In this document: positions 11,579 to 23,134 of the stretch, piece by piece
Layout of the letters: every line of letters starts with the position of its first letter
Position numbering within the stretch: position 1 is the stretch's first letter
Source: Neckera pumila
Lineage: Eukaryota; Streptophyta; Bryopsida; Hypnales; Neckeraceae
NCBI GenBank assembly: GCA_963969595.1
Contig: OZ018409.1
Location: 44,095,282-44,159,281, forward strand
DNA: 64,000 nt
Reading direction: 5' to 3'
Translations under genes and position numbers: made by a program
The notes under the pieces: model-generated
What the model saw: only the letters and a program-made list of their open reading frames with translations
Told to the model about the DNA's origin: nothing
Databases searched by the model: none

Positions 11579-13908
11579 CTTCATTTTTGTGAGGTTGGAT
11601 ATAGATTGCAAGCTTTGACTAACTTCCTAAACTTTGCACATAGGGGGTAGTATCTCCCTTAGGGTCTCCAGTAGGTTGCAATTTTCCTCTTAGGCTGACC
11701 TGCAGGTTGCCTAAAGTGTATCCTAGTAACATATTAAATCAAAATTCGTTGTACTATAGACTATGTCAATCATATGGATAAAATTGATAAAATGCTTGCT
11801 ATTAATTAATGTCAATCCAGAATGTAGACCAGGTGCAGAAAATATATCAATTTTTAAATATTCCCCCCCTATCTAGAATGAGGACTCAACACTAAGTGGA
11901 TTTTTTTGGTGGGATAATGATTTCAACCAATTATTTTGTTGTTGGACAAGCAACCAACAGCACCTTCAAGTGAAGACTGCAATTCACTCACATGAGCTGG
12001 CAAATGTGCTAGCCCATCATGCCTCTTTTTCAAAATTTCCTAGAACTTCTATTTTGTGGAACAGTCCGCTGGCAGTAGATTTCCTTTTCTATTTGTTGTA
12101 TGTTAATCCTAGATTGACGCTCCCTGGAATTGGGCTGTTATTATTGGCAAAGTAGGGTTGCCAAAGTATGAGCAAGGAACAACAAGTAATGAATAGTGAA
12201 CAATGTTTTTAAAAAATCTTGTGAAAAATTTAAAATTTGGTTTAGGGTTCCCAGTGGTTTAGGATAAACACTTATGTCTATAAACGAGTCTAAAGAGGAT
12301 GAATAGGGATGAATGGAGATTAATGGATTTGGATGGTTTTTTTATAATTGATTTCGTTGGATGAAAGGCATCTGTTACTTATTGCATTGAATGATGGATG
12401 TCTATTGAATGGGATTAAAAATTCGATTGTTTTAGATAATGATTGATGTCCAAATACCTTAAACAAAAGGTAGAGAGATTGCCCAAGGACCCTTCTTTTA
12501 TTAATTTGGAGGTTTTTTTTAATTGTGATTTAAAAAAATTCAAAATTATTTTATTAAAAAGAAAACTAATATTTCAAAAAAAATAAAAATAAATTAGTTT
12601 TTTTCTCAAAAAAATGAAATCGTTTTTTCCCAAAAAAATTATATCATTTTCCAATTTTTATTTTTTATTTTTTTAAAATTTAGTAGATAGCTCTTCAAAT
12701 CCAAGGAGCAATTTTTTGCTGCTAAATTTGAACTCCTATTAGAAAAAAAATTAAATTTCAATTCTAATTTCTTTTTTGTTTTCTTATTTTATGATTAGGG
12801 GTCTTCCAAATCTCAGCCTTCCTTGGTGCCAAGAAAAAGTTCCTTGAATCCAAGGAGCCCTTCCTTGGTGCTAAGAAAAGGCTCCTCAAATTCAAGGGGC
12901 CATTTTTTGGTGTCAAAGGACCTTATTTCTATTTTGGGGGGATTATTTAAAGGTTTGAAGCTCTTTGTGGAGGTCCCATAAAGCCAATGAAGGGCTTTTT
13001 GGAGCCCAAGGAGGGCTCTTGGATTCCAAGGAGCCATGCGCTAAATAATTTTATTTTTTCTAAAATAATTGTTTTTGAGAAAAAATTAGAAAAAAAGACA
13101 AAATGAAATTGCAGTTCAAATATTCTCCAAATTAATAGAGTGAGGGTCTTTTAGCAATAAAAAATGTCTTTTTGGATCCAATTAAGCAGTCTACTATATA
13201 AAAAAATAACTTTTTTCTCATTCATTGATTTTCAAAGTGTTTGGAATTATTTTTCAATTATTCCAAAAATGAATGGACGACATGGATGAAATCATTTGCA
13301 CATAGATCACTTCTATTGTAGTATCTTTCATGTTGTAGGAGAAGCTAGGCTATCATTCTTGGCCCTACCTACAACATTTGAATGCTTAATAACTACCTTA
13401 AATTAAGTTTCTTTTAGCAATAAATAGATTTTTGAAATTCTCATTTTTTAGTATTTTCTATTTTAGTAATTTTGATATTATTATTTTTTGGGCTCTGACA
13501 TACTATTTATGACTCTAATATGTCTATTTTTAAAAATAAAAAGTATTAATGAGTGTTCAAGTCTAAACGCTTCTTGCTGCGCGTTCATATTCTAGCATTG
13601 TTGGTATTAGAATTTACTAAAAATAATAAATTTTATCCTAATTTAAAAAATATTATCTATGTTTAGAAGTATTCTTGACTTTTCTAAAGATTTTTTAAAA
13701 TTTCAGAATTCAACGCTCACATCATCCCCACTCGATGCTCATAGACTTGAGCTTGTAGGCTCACAATCTAGCACCGCTGTCAGATTCTCTCACAAATACT
13801 TAACCACATCAGCAGCAATCGTCAGTTTTACACTTTCTGTATTCAACTGTTCTTTATGGAGAAACCTTTTTACAATAGCCTTGGCCCCATTACGGAGGTC
13901 TTTGCCAT
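11579..13908. other. AT-rich intergenic DNA without a recognisable gene
   Basis: Long poly-A and poly-T tracts and short open frames dominate. The only structured part is the small repeat cluster at 12817-13035. I see no conserved coding motif. Confidence 0.6.
12817..13035. repeat. Cluster of short degenerate direct and inverted repeats
   Basis: Three degenerate units of roughly 45 bp built on CCTTCCTTGGTGCCAAGAA and TGAATCCAAGGAGCC run from 12817 to about 12925. Related words in inverted order follow at about 12980-13035. Spurious open frames arise from this cluster. Confidence 0.5.
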
Positions 13909-14574
13909 GTGCACTTCCAAAGAAAGGACTACAACATTTTACAACCATTGGTCATTGAGGGGTACTTAGAAACAAAATACCATAGTTTATTACTTTTGAA
14001 TTATGATGCACATCCATTACTCCACATGGTTTGTAAAGCCATGGGATCTACGCATGCAATGGAGAGGCATCTTGGGATGAAGTGCCCTTAGGCAATTGAG
14101 AAAGTAGAAGAAGATTTGCAAGGTTAAGAAAAGAGGAAGAAAGTTTTGAAAAGAAAACAAGTTCCCTTTGCTATGTAGAAGGAGGCCAAGGTTGTGAGAG
14201 CTTTGGAGGAAGAAGAGGTGATTGCTCGGTATGAGCAATTGACAACCTAGGAAGGTACAGTTGCATTTAGCAAGCTCCATTTCTAGGGTGCTCACCATTT
14301 GTTCTAGCTCAAGGAGCAGAAAGTTGGTAATGGAATATGTACTTTCCCATAGAGACTGTTATTGGGGTCACAAAAGCGTTGGAAAAGAACAAGGGTGGAC
14401 ATGGCAATGTTATGCTAGCAACAAAACACATGCTATTGATGGCAGGTACTTGTGTTCAAGGTCAAGCTTCAAAGAAGGGAGTGGCACAAGCCTCCAACGT
14501 TTATCCCTGAAACATTGCACTGGCTGAAACAAGATGGCAACAAATTGTGCTTTCCAACTTCTGTTGATATTTAA
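13909..14574 (+). pseudogene. Decayed reading frame, unidentified
   Basis: One frame stays protein-like for about 222 codons, with Lys/Glu-rich stretches such as EEEEVIARYEQLTT and KLCFPTSVDI, but is broken by about nine in-frame stops. Seven of these are TAG, one TAA and one TGA. The absence of frameshifts and the TAG excess suggest a once-coding segment, perhaps from a retroelement, decayed by C-to-T changes at CAG. I recognise no family, and it could be chance. Confidence 0.3.
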
Positions 14575-16069
14575 GTGTTCAAGGAAAGTGCTAGAATAGG
14601 CACCAGGAAGGTATAAAAAACTTTGTGTTGAAGTAGTGGACTAAGAACACCAAAGTTAGCTCCAACATGAAAGTTGTGACATGAAAAGGATTGGAAGCGC
14701 AGAATTTGATGACAAGCCAACGCATTATCTTATGGAGTCCTAGATTTGTGGATTTTTGTTTCTTTTGTTTCCTTAAGTATGAATGACCATTGTGGACTAT
14801 TCCTCAAGAGTCATCTATTATAGAGACATTGCGGAGACAATCTTTAATACAATGACCATGGAGGGACTTTGATGGTTTTTTCCTTGACCAGAATCAAAGT
14901 TCTTGTAGATAAGGATTTAATGAAGCAACAACTGTATGTCTTGCAAGATTACGGAAATAATCATATATGACATTGTATAGATTTTTATATAAAATTTTAT
15001 GTCAAACAAGGAAGAATGTTAAGATTATATTATTATCTTAATATGCTCCACATTATACTTGAATAGTCAAATTGAGATTAGATGAGAATCCTTAACTAAA
15101 AGTATAGAAATACCATTCATCTTCTCCGATGTTGTATTTAAAAGTACCATTCATCTTCTCCAAATGTTGTATTTAAAACTGCTCCAAGACTATGTCGTAT
15201 CATGGTATTTCTTACATGGACAGAATCATCTCAAAGAAAATGTAACTACAGTAGGTCCCTTGAAATTGAAGTTACTTTGAAGGGTAAACATAGAGACGCA
15301 CATTGTGATGATTATTCCTTAAAGCTCCATATTAGGCGCGTTATCACGTTCATTTTAGGCGCCAAGTTAAACCGAAGACCGTGACATTAAAGACGTGACG
15401 GCGACATTCCTTACTTTACACTTTTCGAATCGAGAATGGCAGGCTGAGGTTTGGCGCTCCAAGCAACGGAATCGTCTCTTCCCTTGTCATCTACACTGGC
15501 TCCCAGGTGCCGTTATTTTGGAGAATATGCGGAGAATTCCTCCTGACCAAAGCAAGGTGTGGATCCCAACGTAACAGAGTCAATAATTTGTACTCCACAA
15601 TGTATGTCTAAATTGAAAGGCGCTTATTATGTCTTCTTCAATTCTTGCTGGACTTTGTGCATTGTAAGTTTGAATTTCGTTCTTGAGTTGAACAGATTTG
15701 AAGCTCAGGAAGCCGGTTGTAAGTTTCAGGAGTCTTCTTTTGTCATTGCTTGACTGAAGTTTTGAATTGAATCTTGGTTTCGAGCTGTGAATTGAGCCGG
15801 ACAGATTTAGGGGTTTGCGGCTGGAGGTCCCTCTCGAGCTCATTGGTTGATCGATCACCTTCTATTAGTATCTTTTGCGTAGCACTGTACATTGTGTTCT
15901 AGTTAAGAATTGGGTATTTGAGTTGAAGCTTGATTTTGAGTTGTGCAGGAGGTGGGCAGAATTAGGGTTTCGTGCTGGAGTCATGAGCTTATGGTTTGAT
16001 CACTGTTTGCTGGCATGTTTTGCGGAGAATTAGACATTGCATTCTAGTGAAGGCAATTGTATCAATTTC
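14575..16069. other. Upstream region of the TDP2-like gene
   Basis: No gene is visible. The last 300 bp contain a diverged tandem duplication (see 15767-16048). GTAAG and TTGCAG-like words could mark a 5' UTR intron, but I cannot place one. Confidence 0.5.
15767..16048 (+). repeat. Diverged tandem duplication in the probable 5' UTR
   Basis: About 140 bp from TTGAATCTTGGTTTCGAGCT (15767) to the CATTGTGTTCTAGT ending near 15903 recurs from TTGAAGCTTGATTTTGAGTT (15923) to CATTGCATTCTAGT (ending near 16048). The second copy ends just before the first ATG of the TDP2-like gene. Confidence 0.5.
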
Positions 16070-17791
16070 ATGCTGCTTCGCGCGAGTGTGAGGGCGCTCG
16101 ATCGGTTCCCCGTTCGCAGGCATTTCGGGGCTTTTCAGGAATATGCATCTTGCCGAGGATTGTTTCGCATGCAGCTATGGCGTCGGCCCTTTGAGGTAGC
16201 GCCCAATTCTACGTCCTTGTGTCGAATTCGATCACCACAGAATTGGCTGCGGGAACCTTTGGCGAGGTTGAGAATGGGGTGGGTGTGTTCGTCCTGTACG
16301 TTCATGAATGTGGCCGGGCTGACGTGTGGTGTATGCTCTGAGCCTGCACCTGGAGCGGCAGCAAGCTGTGGCGATGCAAAGTGGACTTGCGAGGCTTGCA
16401 CGTTTGTAAACACCGGGGAAACTGCTTTTTGTGAAATTTGTGACCATGGTCGACCAGCTCTGAATCAGTCTTCAAGAGGGGTTTCAGCACTTGCGACGTC
16501 GTTCCGACCTTTGCGTGCAATGGCCTGGGTGGAACCTAGGGCAGAAGAAAATGTCGCTCCAGTCAAGAGCCTGGAAGCGGAGTGCATCGTTGATGAAGAA
16601 GGGCCTCAGGTAGCCAGCGGTAGCAAAAGACCTGAGTCCAGGAAGCGCAAAGCTAAGGAAGCGGAGGTTATCGATCTTTCAGACTCTAAGGGTGAAGAAG
16701 ACGTACCTGATGGCAAGACACCGAAACAGAATGGGGACGAGCCGAATGATTTGCTCAAGCAACTGCACAAAGAGAGGATGGCACGAATGCAACCAGGAGC
16801 CTCAGATGTTAAACGGAAAAAGAGTTCCATTTCTGTACCACCAGGCTCTTCGGATGTTGGGAAGAAGGAGGATGTGGAGAAGAAGGGAGTCATTTCTTTA
16901 TCATCGTTGTCGAGGGAGCAAAAGCTGGCATTCATAGAGGCGGAAGGGACTTGGCTTGAGAAGCCGACCTCAGACCTGATTGTTTTAAGCTATAACGTGT
17001 GGTTTCGTGAAGATTTGGAGCTCCAATCTCGCTTGGATGCAATTGGAGACGTCATTCTGCAGCACCGTCCCCACATTGTATTCTTCCAGGAAGTAACCGA
17101 GGCCATCTACCAGATCCTTCAACGAGCAAGTTGGTGGAAGTCGTATGATTGCTCAGTCAAACCCGGAGTGGCCTCGCAACGAGCATACTTTTGCATGCAG
17201 CTGAGCAAGTTGCCTGTCTTTTCTTTCCGGCAGAGCCCCTTTCGAAACTCAGTAATGGGCCGGGAGCTTTGCTTAGCAGAAGTGGATGCTGGAAAGGGCA
17301 CAAGGCTATTGGTTGCCACATCGCATTTGGAAAGCCCCTGCCCTGCTCCTCCGACTTGGAATCAGATGTTTAGTCCGGAGCGTGTTGTGCAAGCAAAGGA
17401 AGCGATGTCACTTTTGAAAGAATTTCCGAATGTGATCTTTGGTGGAGATATGAACTGGGATGATAAAAAGGATGGACTTCCACCGCTCCCCTCAGGCTGG
17501 TTTGATGCTTGGCTCCAACTACGCCCCGGCCAAGATGGGTTCACTTATGACACAAAGGCCAATGGCATGCTGTCAGGTAACCGCTCTTTGCGGAAGAGGT
17601 TGGACCGCATGTTTTGTCAGCTGAGGGACTTTGAAGCTGTTAGCATTGAAATGGTTGGAACTGAGGCCATTCCTGATCTTTCTTACTCCAAAGAGAAGAA
17701 AGTGAAGGGGCAAGTGCAGATGATCAAGCTTCCTGTACTGCCGAGCGACCATTTTGGCATTCTCCTCAAATTGTCCAGGAAATGTGCGTAA
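16070..17791 (+). CDS. TDP2: Tyrosyl-DNA phosphodiesterase 2-like protein with two RanBP2 zinc fingers
   Basis: This likely removes 5'-tyrosyl adducts left on DNA by trapped topoisomerase II; that role is known for the TDP2 family and inferred here. The single exon encodes 573 residues from the ATG at 16070. Two RanBP2-type fingers are visible: C73-C76-C86-C89 (WVCSSCTFMN) and C107-C110-C121-C124 (WTCEACTFVN). A charged linker of about 170 residues follows. The C-terminal endonuclease/exonuclease/phosphatase domain has SYNVWF (about 305), FFQEVTE with catalytic Glu about 341, SHLES, GGDMNWDD (458-465) and SDHF with His561, matching the four TDP2 motifs. An ATG at 16274, right before finger 1, would give a 505-residue form. 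The extra 68 residues are Arg-rich with few acidic residues, like an organelle presequence. Animal TDP2 has a UBA domain where this protein has zinc fingers. Confidence 0.92.
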   Translation: MLLRASVRALDRFPVRRHFGAFQEYASCRGLFRMQLWRRPFEVAPNSTSLCRIRSPQNWLREPLARLRMGWVCSSCTFMNVAGLTCGVCSEPAPGAAASCGDAKWTCEACTFVNTGETAFCEICDHGRPALNQSSRGVSALATSFRPLRAMAWVEPRAEENVAPVKSLEAECIVDEEGPQVASGSKRPESRKRKAKEAEVIDLSDSKGEEDVPDGKTPKQNGDEPNDLLKQLHKERMARMQPGASDVKRKKSSISVPPGSSDVGKKEDVEKKGVISLSSLSREQKLAFIEAEGTWLEKPTSDLIVLSYNVWFREDLELQSRLDAIGDVILQHRPHIVFFQEVTEAIYQILQRASWWKSYDCSVKPGVASQRAYFCMQLSKLPVFSFRQSPFRNSVMGRELCLAEVDAGKGTRLLVATSHLESPCPAPPTWNQMFSPERVVQAKEAMSLLKEFPNVIFGGDMNWDDKKDGLPPLPSGWFDAWLQLRPGQDGFTYDTKANGMLSGNRSLRKRLDRMFCQLRDFEAVSIEMVGTEAIPDLSYSKEKKVKGQVQMIKLPVLPSDHFGILLKLSRKCA

Positions 17792-19460
17792 CTCCAATCC
17801 TTGGACTCGACTTTCTCTAGAAACTTTTTGTTTGTAGACTTTTGTTACCTTCTCAGCTCATTCTTGGCTGAAAGTCAGCATTTGTGCCGTTTTGTAGCTA
17901 GCAAGCCTTGTTTGTACAGACCAGACATACCACTGTATGTTTAGGTGAATATCTTGCAGGCTGCAGCTTTGAAAGGTGAAGTTGTGCCTACTTTAGAATT
18001 TTGATTCATGGAGAGAGGTTTTTTGAGTGCAGCATTAAATGTTTGTCTGTCTTGAGGCAACACCGGGTATTAAACCGTAGTCAAATCCCAAGAAATGGAA
18101 AGTGAATTGACCGACCTTATTCAAAGCATGTGTGATTTGATGTTTCGATGTTCTTAGCAGTTGCTTAATTGAGGTCCTTGCATCGTGTGTCTTAAGTTGA
18201 TACCGATACAGGTTTCTGAAGGTGCAGCAATGTGACGACAGTTGGTGCATTCTACATACAGCACTGTCGTTGGATCAACGATTTGGTTTAATCTAATGCA
18301 TGTTAGTTGGAAGGAAGTTTATGGTAGTAGTCAAATTTCTGTATTGTATCTATGTCATAGGAGGCTTGCCCCTGCTACTTGTCACATGTATGGAGTCTAA
18401 GATGTAGGTTCACCATATGATGGTCTAACAACAGCTAGATCTTGGCAAACTACATGCTAAAGACAAATAAGAGACATATTTCAAGAACCATACAAATTCT
18501 TCTACCACATAATAAAGATAGAGGTACCTATTTTGGACAGCTTCCTTGTGATGCCTTTATAGGGTGATTTATTGTGGACATCAATGGGATGCATTGTTCA
18601 TTGAAAAAGGTCCTTTATTTGTACCTGTTCATCCATTCATCCCTCTTTTTTTTCTTGATTAGGGAGAATTGCTAAAACTAATTGTAATAGGTGAGTCTAT
18701 GTCTCTATGAGATTGGAATGGGTCCAAATTAAAAATCCACATTCATATTGAGGAAAATTTCATTCTTGAGGAAACTTTTTTTTTTTTTTTGCATTCTTCT
18801 TCATTCTTATATCCGCACATATTAAATTCATTTCTCAACAAATTCCCTATATTCTAAAAGCTAAATGTTTAAGTCATTCATTATAGGTAACTCTACCTTC
18901 TATATATAGAGACACTTCTTGTATGTATTATATGTTTTCATTTCTTACATGTATTATATTTATTCCCACAATTTTTTTGACATGATTTGAAATTATAATC
19001 AACATTAAACATTTAAGAAAACATGAATCCTTGTATCTAATCAAGTTTGAGATGAATTATGTAATATCAACATTGGTCTACAAATAAAAGTTGTCCAAAA
19101 TTATTTCAAATTTTAAAAATAAACTTTAACAAATTAATTCTAAAAGCTACTAATCATTTGTGTACAAATTTAAAACTTAAAATTAACTTCAAAAAATGAA
19201 AAACAAAATTTATATGCCATGATAAATTTCACAATTAATCAATTTTGAAAAAAATAATTTATTTTTGTCAAAACATTGGAGAAGAATTTACCTTCAAAAA
19301 TTTAATATAAACATGATTATTTCTTTAACCTTAAATTTTTATACAATAGGTCAAATGTGTGAAGTCATCAACATGACATAGTACAAACACTACATTTCTT
19401 AATTTATTGTATTTGCAGTGGTTTATTTTACAAAAGAAGCACTTGGATTCTTTTCTTATT
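17792..19460. other. 3' UTR of the TDP2-like gene and AT-rich spacer
   Basis: The first few hundred bases are probably 3' UTR. The rest is AT-rich and non-coding, with no recognisable gene or RNA. Confidence 0.6.
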
Positions 19461-20386
19461 TTAACCCCTAAAGGACCATTGTCCGTTCGGGGGACAAATG
19501 GGATTTTGGGCACATACCTAAGGGCTGAATTTTTGTCATGATTTTTTGAAACTTTTTTTGGAGATAGAAAAATTGATAAGCTTTGTGGGAATATAAATTT
19601 TTTTCAATCGGTGCTCAAGAACAAAAGTTATGCCCAATTACGCTCAAAACAGGGGAGAAGGGGCAGCAAAAATTTTTTGCAAAAGATTTAATTAAATTTT
19701 TTTTTCCTTGTAGCTTATATTTTTTTCTATTTGGGAAGCTTTGATTCATTTCATTTGGATAATTTTTGACAAAGTTATGGACAATCTTGTTTTTTGGGCA
19801 ATTAGAGCATCTTCTTGAAAAAAATAACTTATAGGATTCATTTTGGAATGCAATTTTTGCAATTTTTCAAAAAAAAAAAGTTCCATGCGCATGGTTTAGT
19901 TTTTGTGCTAGAACAATCTCACTATTGGGATTAGTGCATTTTAATTCCATCTAAATGATATTAATATTTTAGACTTTCCTTCTAGCTTGTACCTACTTCT
20001 ACTTAACAATTTTTTTAAGAATAAAAATTAAGTTTTTTTGAATTTCTTTTTTTCCCTAGACTCTCAACTCAATTCTCCACTAGGAAGATTTAAAGCTCAA
20101 AACTTTGTAGTGCAAAAAATTTAAGTTCAAAATGTTTAAAGTCAAAAAATCTGGTCCCGCAATGTGCTAAAAAACTTGTTTTTTCACTTTAAACGCAGAT
20201 ATCTTGCAATCTGTGCGGTCAAAAGTTCTGAAATTTTTTCTACACATTCCCATATTAGTTAGGTATAGAATTCTATAGTTAGATGTGCAAAAAAATCATT
20301 TTTCAATTTTTTTTACTCTTTGCTCTAGAAATGGGAGTTTAGAGAGTTTTTTGGCAGAAAAAAGGCCTTGGTCCTTTAGGGGTTAA
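19461..20386. mobile_element. TTAA-bounded inverted-repeat element, copy 2
   Basis: This 926-bp element has TTAA at both edges and termini TTAACCCCTAAAGGACCATT and ...GGTCCTTTAGGGGTTAA. A subterminal GGACCATTGTCC palindrome and a GTCC...GGGGAC stem lie inside the left end. It encodes no protein. It is close in sequence and identical in length to copy 3. Confidence 0.85.
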
Positions 20387-21066
20387 TAAAATGGAGTTTT
20401 AATCTATAAACAACCATCAGCATTTTTTTACAGGTAATTTTTTTAACTTTGAAGAGCCTGAATGCAACATATATGTAGCCTTTACAATTAAAGGATCAAC
20501 ATTACAAAAACGGTGTGGGCCTTGTGGAGGGCCGTTCAACTTTCGGCCGGATGTGCAAATCCAAAGGAAAAAAAAAAAAAAAATTGACTTTTTTTCTTAA
20601 AAATAATACTTTTGTTTTTAGTCTTAGTCTTGCATGGCACACATGCATCCTAACACACATTGTAACTTTAAATTCTTTTTTTTTTGTAATTGCACATTTT
20701 ATTGTAGGAGAGGCAACCCATTCTTCATCACTTAAGGAATTACAGAATCTGGAACTCATTAATTTATAGCAACTTGGTTTTGATACCCAAATATCTTAAA
20801 ATTCTAGGAAGGGTCCAAACACTATTGTTGCATACGAGAAAATTTTCCATTGAAAAAGCCATCCTCTTACATGCCTGTAATTCCTGAAGTGATCAGAAAT
20901 GGGTTGTTGATCGAGAATGGATTGCTTCTACTAGTTGTAGCGGCCCTCCGCAGGGTCTAGATTTCATCTAATGTAATTCCATAGTCAAATTCCTTCTTGT
21001 ATACACCTACTTATTTGGCTAATAGAACAAAAATAAACTACGATATTTGTATAACAAAAGTTATGT
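20387..21066. other. Spacer between two TTAA-bounded elements
   Basis: These 680 bp are AT-rich and contain short A/T homopolymer runs. No conserved coding motif is present; the opposing 84-85-codon frames here are antisense shadows of each other. Confidence 0.5.
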
Positions 21067-21992
21067 TTAACCCCTGAAGGACCATTGTCCCTTTGGGGGA
21101 CAAATGGGATTTTGGGCAGGTACCTATGGGCTGAATTTTTGTTGCGATTTTTTGAAACTTTTTTTGAAGATAGAAAAATTGCTAAGCTTTGTGGGAATAT
21201 AATTTTTTTTTCAATCGATACCCGAGAAAAAAAGTTATGCCCAAATAAGCTCAAAACAGGGGACGAGGGGTAGCAAAAAAGTTTTGCAATATATGTATAT
21301 TTTTTAATAATTTTTTTTCTTATAGATTATATTTTTGTCTATTTGAAAAGCTTTGAGTCATTTAATTTGGATTTGCTATGAGAAAGTTATGGACAATCCT
21401 GTTTTTTGGGCACTTAGAGCATCTTTCTAAAAAAAATAACTTGTAGGATTCATTCTGAATGCAATTTTTACAATTTTTCAAAAAAAAAAGTTCCACAAGG
21501 TTTGTTTTTTTTGCTAGAAGAATCTCACCATTGGAAATAGTGCTTCTTAATTCCACATAAAAGATATTAATATTTTAGATTTTCCTTCTATCTTGTACCT
21601 ACTTCTACTTAACAATTTTTTTAATAATGAAAATTAAGTTTTTTTGTATTTAGTTCTTTTCCCTAGACTCTCATCTCAATTTTCCACTATAAAGATTTAA
21701 AGCTCAAAACTCTGTAGTGCAAAACGTTTAAGCTAAAAATGTTCAAAGTCATAAAATCTAGTCCTGTAATGTGCTGAAAAACTTGTTTTTTTCACTTTGA
21801 ACACAAATATCTTGCAATCTGTGCAGCCAAAAATTTTGAAATTTTTTCCACACATTTTCATACTAGTTGGGTATAAGATCCTATGGTCAGATGTGGAAGA
21901 AAAAAAAATTCAATTTTTTTACTCTTTGCTATAGAAATGGCAGTTTTGAGTGTTTTTTGGCAGAAAAATGGCCTTGGTCTTTTAGGGGTTAA
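21067..21992. mobile_element. TTAA-bounded inverted-repeat element, copy 3
   Basis: This second 926-bp member of the subfamily is in the same orientation as copy 2. The ends are TTAACCCCTGAAGGACCATT and ...GGTCTTTTAGGGGTTAA. By eye it is roughly 85-90% identical to copy 2 along its whole length. It encodes no protein. Confidence 0.85.
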
Positions 21993-22282
21993 TTAAAGTA
22001 TACTAGATTTGGAAAAAAGCATTTATTGATTATTTTTAAATATGAAATTTATCATTCTAGTTTGTTACAATCATCAACTTGTCACAATGAGCTCAAAAAT
22101 AATTATATTAATTTAGATTAATTTCATTTAACTCCCCTCCCTTCTAAGTTAAAAAATAACAATTTAAATCAATTTAAATTTAATTTGTTTCATTATCCTC
22201 CCTCCCCTCCCCCTATTTGTAATTTCGAGAAGTCATTAGGTTTGGCATTCCTTATGAAATTCATCCCAGTCCGCCATATCTT

Positions 22283-22358
22283 GTATCCATATCCCATTGT
22301 AGTATAATATCCCGTATCCATATCCAATATCAATACAATATTCCGTATCCATATCCCA
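22283..22358. repeat. Minisatellite, three units of about 30 bp
   Basis: The core GTATCCATATCC occurs three times at about 30-bp spacing, separated by AT-rich linkers containing AATATC/AATATT. Confidence 0.6.
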
Positions 22359-23106
22359 CGTTGTTTTTGGATATCAACAACTTTGGAAGGGGGGAGGGAT
22401 TTAAAATATATATCAATGGCTCTCAATTTTTGGAAGGGGGGGAACAAAAAAAACATAACGCGTCTTCTTGTTACAACCATCACAATTTTTATTATTAGTA
22501 GGCATTTTCTCTCTTATTTAACTACCTTATTCATCTTTTATGATTTTGAATATTTCTTCCTTTCTTAACTGAATCTTTTTTTTCCTAGAATTGGCTAGGT
22601 TACTATTTGATTTGCTCCGGTTTCAGGGGATTACATAGTTTTTGTAGCTTCTAATCAACCCCATTAGGCGTGAAAGAATGGAAATCAATAGTGAAGTGGT
22701 GCAAGTTGAAAAATAGGTGACAAAATTGACAAATTCTCCCCTTTTTGGAATTGTTCTAGTGTTATTAATTTGGATCATTCTCTGAATAATGCTGGTGCAA
22801 AAAAGTCCAACAATGCCTTCTATATTTAATTTTGATGATGTCCTATGATTCACCTTTAGGAAATTCTCATTAAGAGATTTGTTAATAGCAAGTTTAGTAC
22901 AATTGTGACTTGAAATAATCACCTGTGGTTGGTTAGAAGTTGCGATTTGATTTCCTTTGCAGGAATCAACTTGCTATATAGTCTCTGGTGTGTGGCATCT
23001 TTACATTCTTTTGCTTCAAGGTGTTTAAACTAGATTCATTTGTTGTCGATCAACTTGTGGAGAGTCAATTTCAAATTTAATTTGAAACAAGTTTATTTTA
23101 AAATTC

Positions 23107-23134
23107 CGGATTTATTTTGAGACAGAGGGAGTAC
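23107..23134. mobile_element. Solo Stowaway-like terminal fragment
   Basis: CGGATTTATTTTGAGACAGA followed by GGGAG-TA matches the right terminus of the complete Stowaway-like element at 45934-46016. No partner left terminus is visible, so this is probably a broken copy. Confidence 0.55.

Noticed and set aside
16606..16935. Antisense 109-codon frame within the TDP2-like gene
   Set aside because: It mirrors the charged linker of the sense protein and has no motif of its own.
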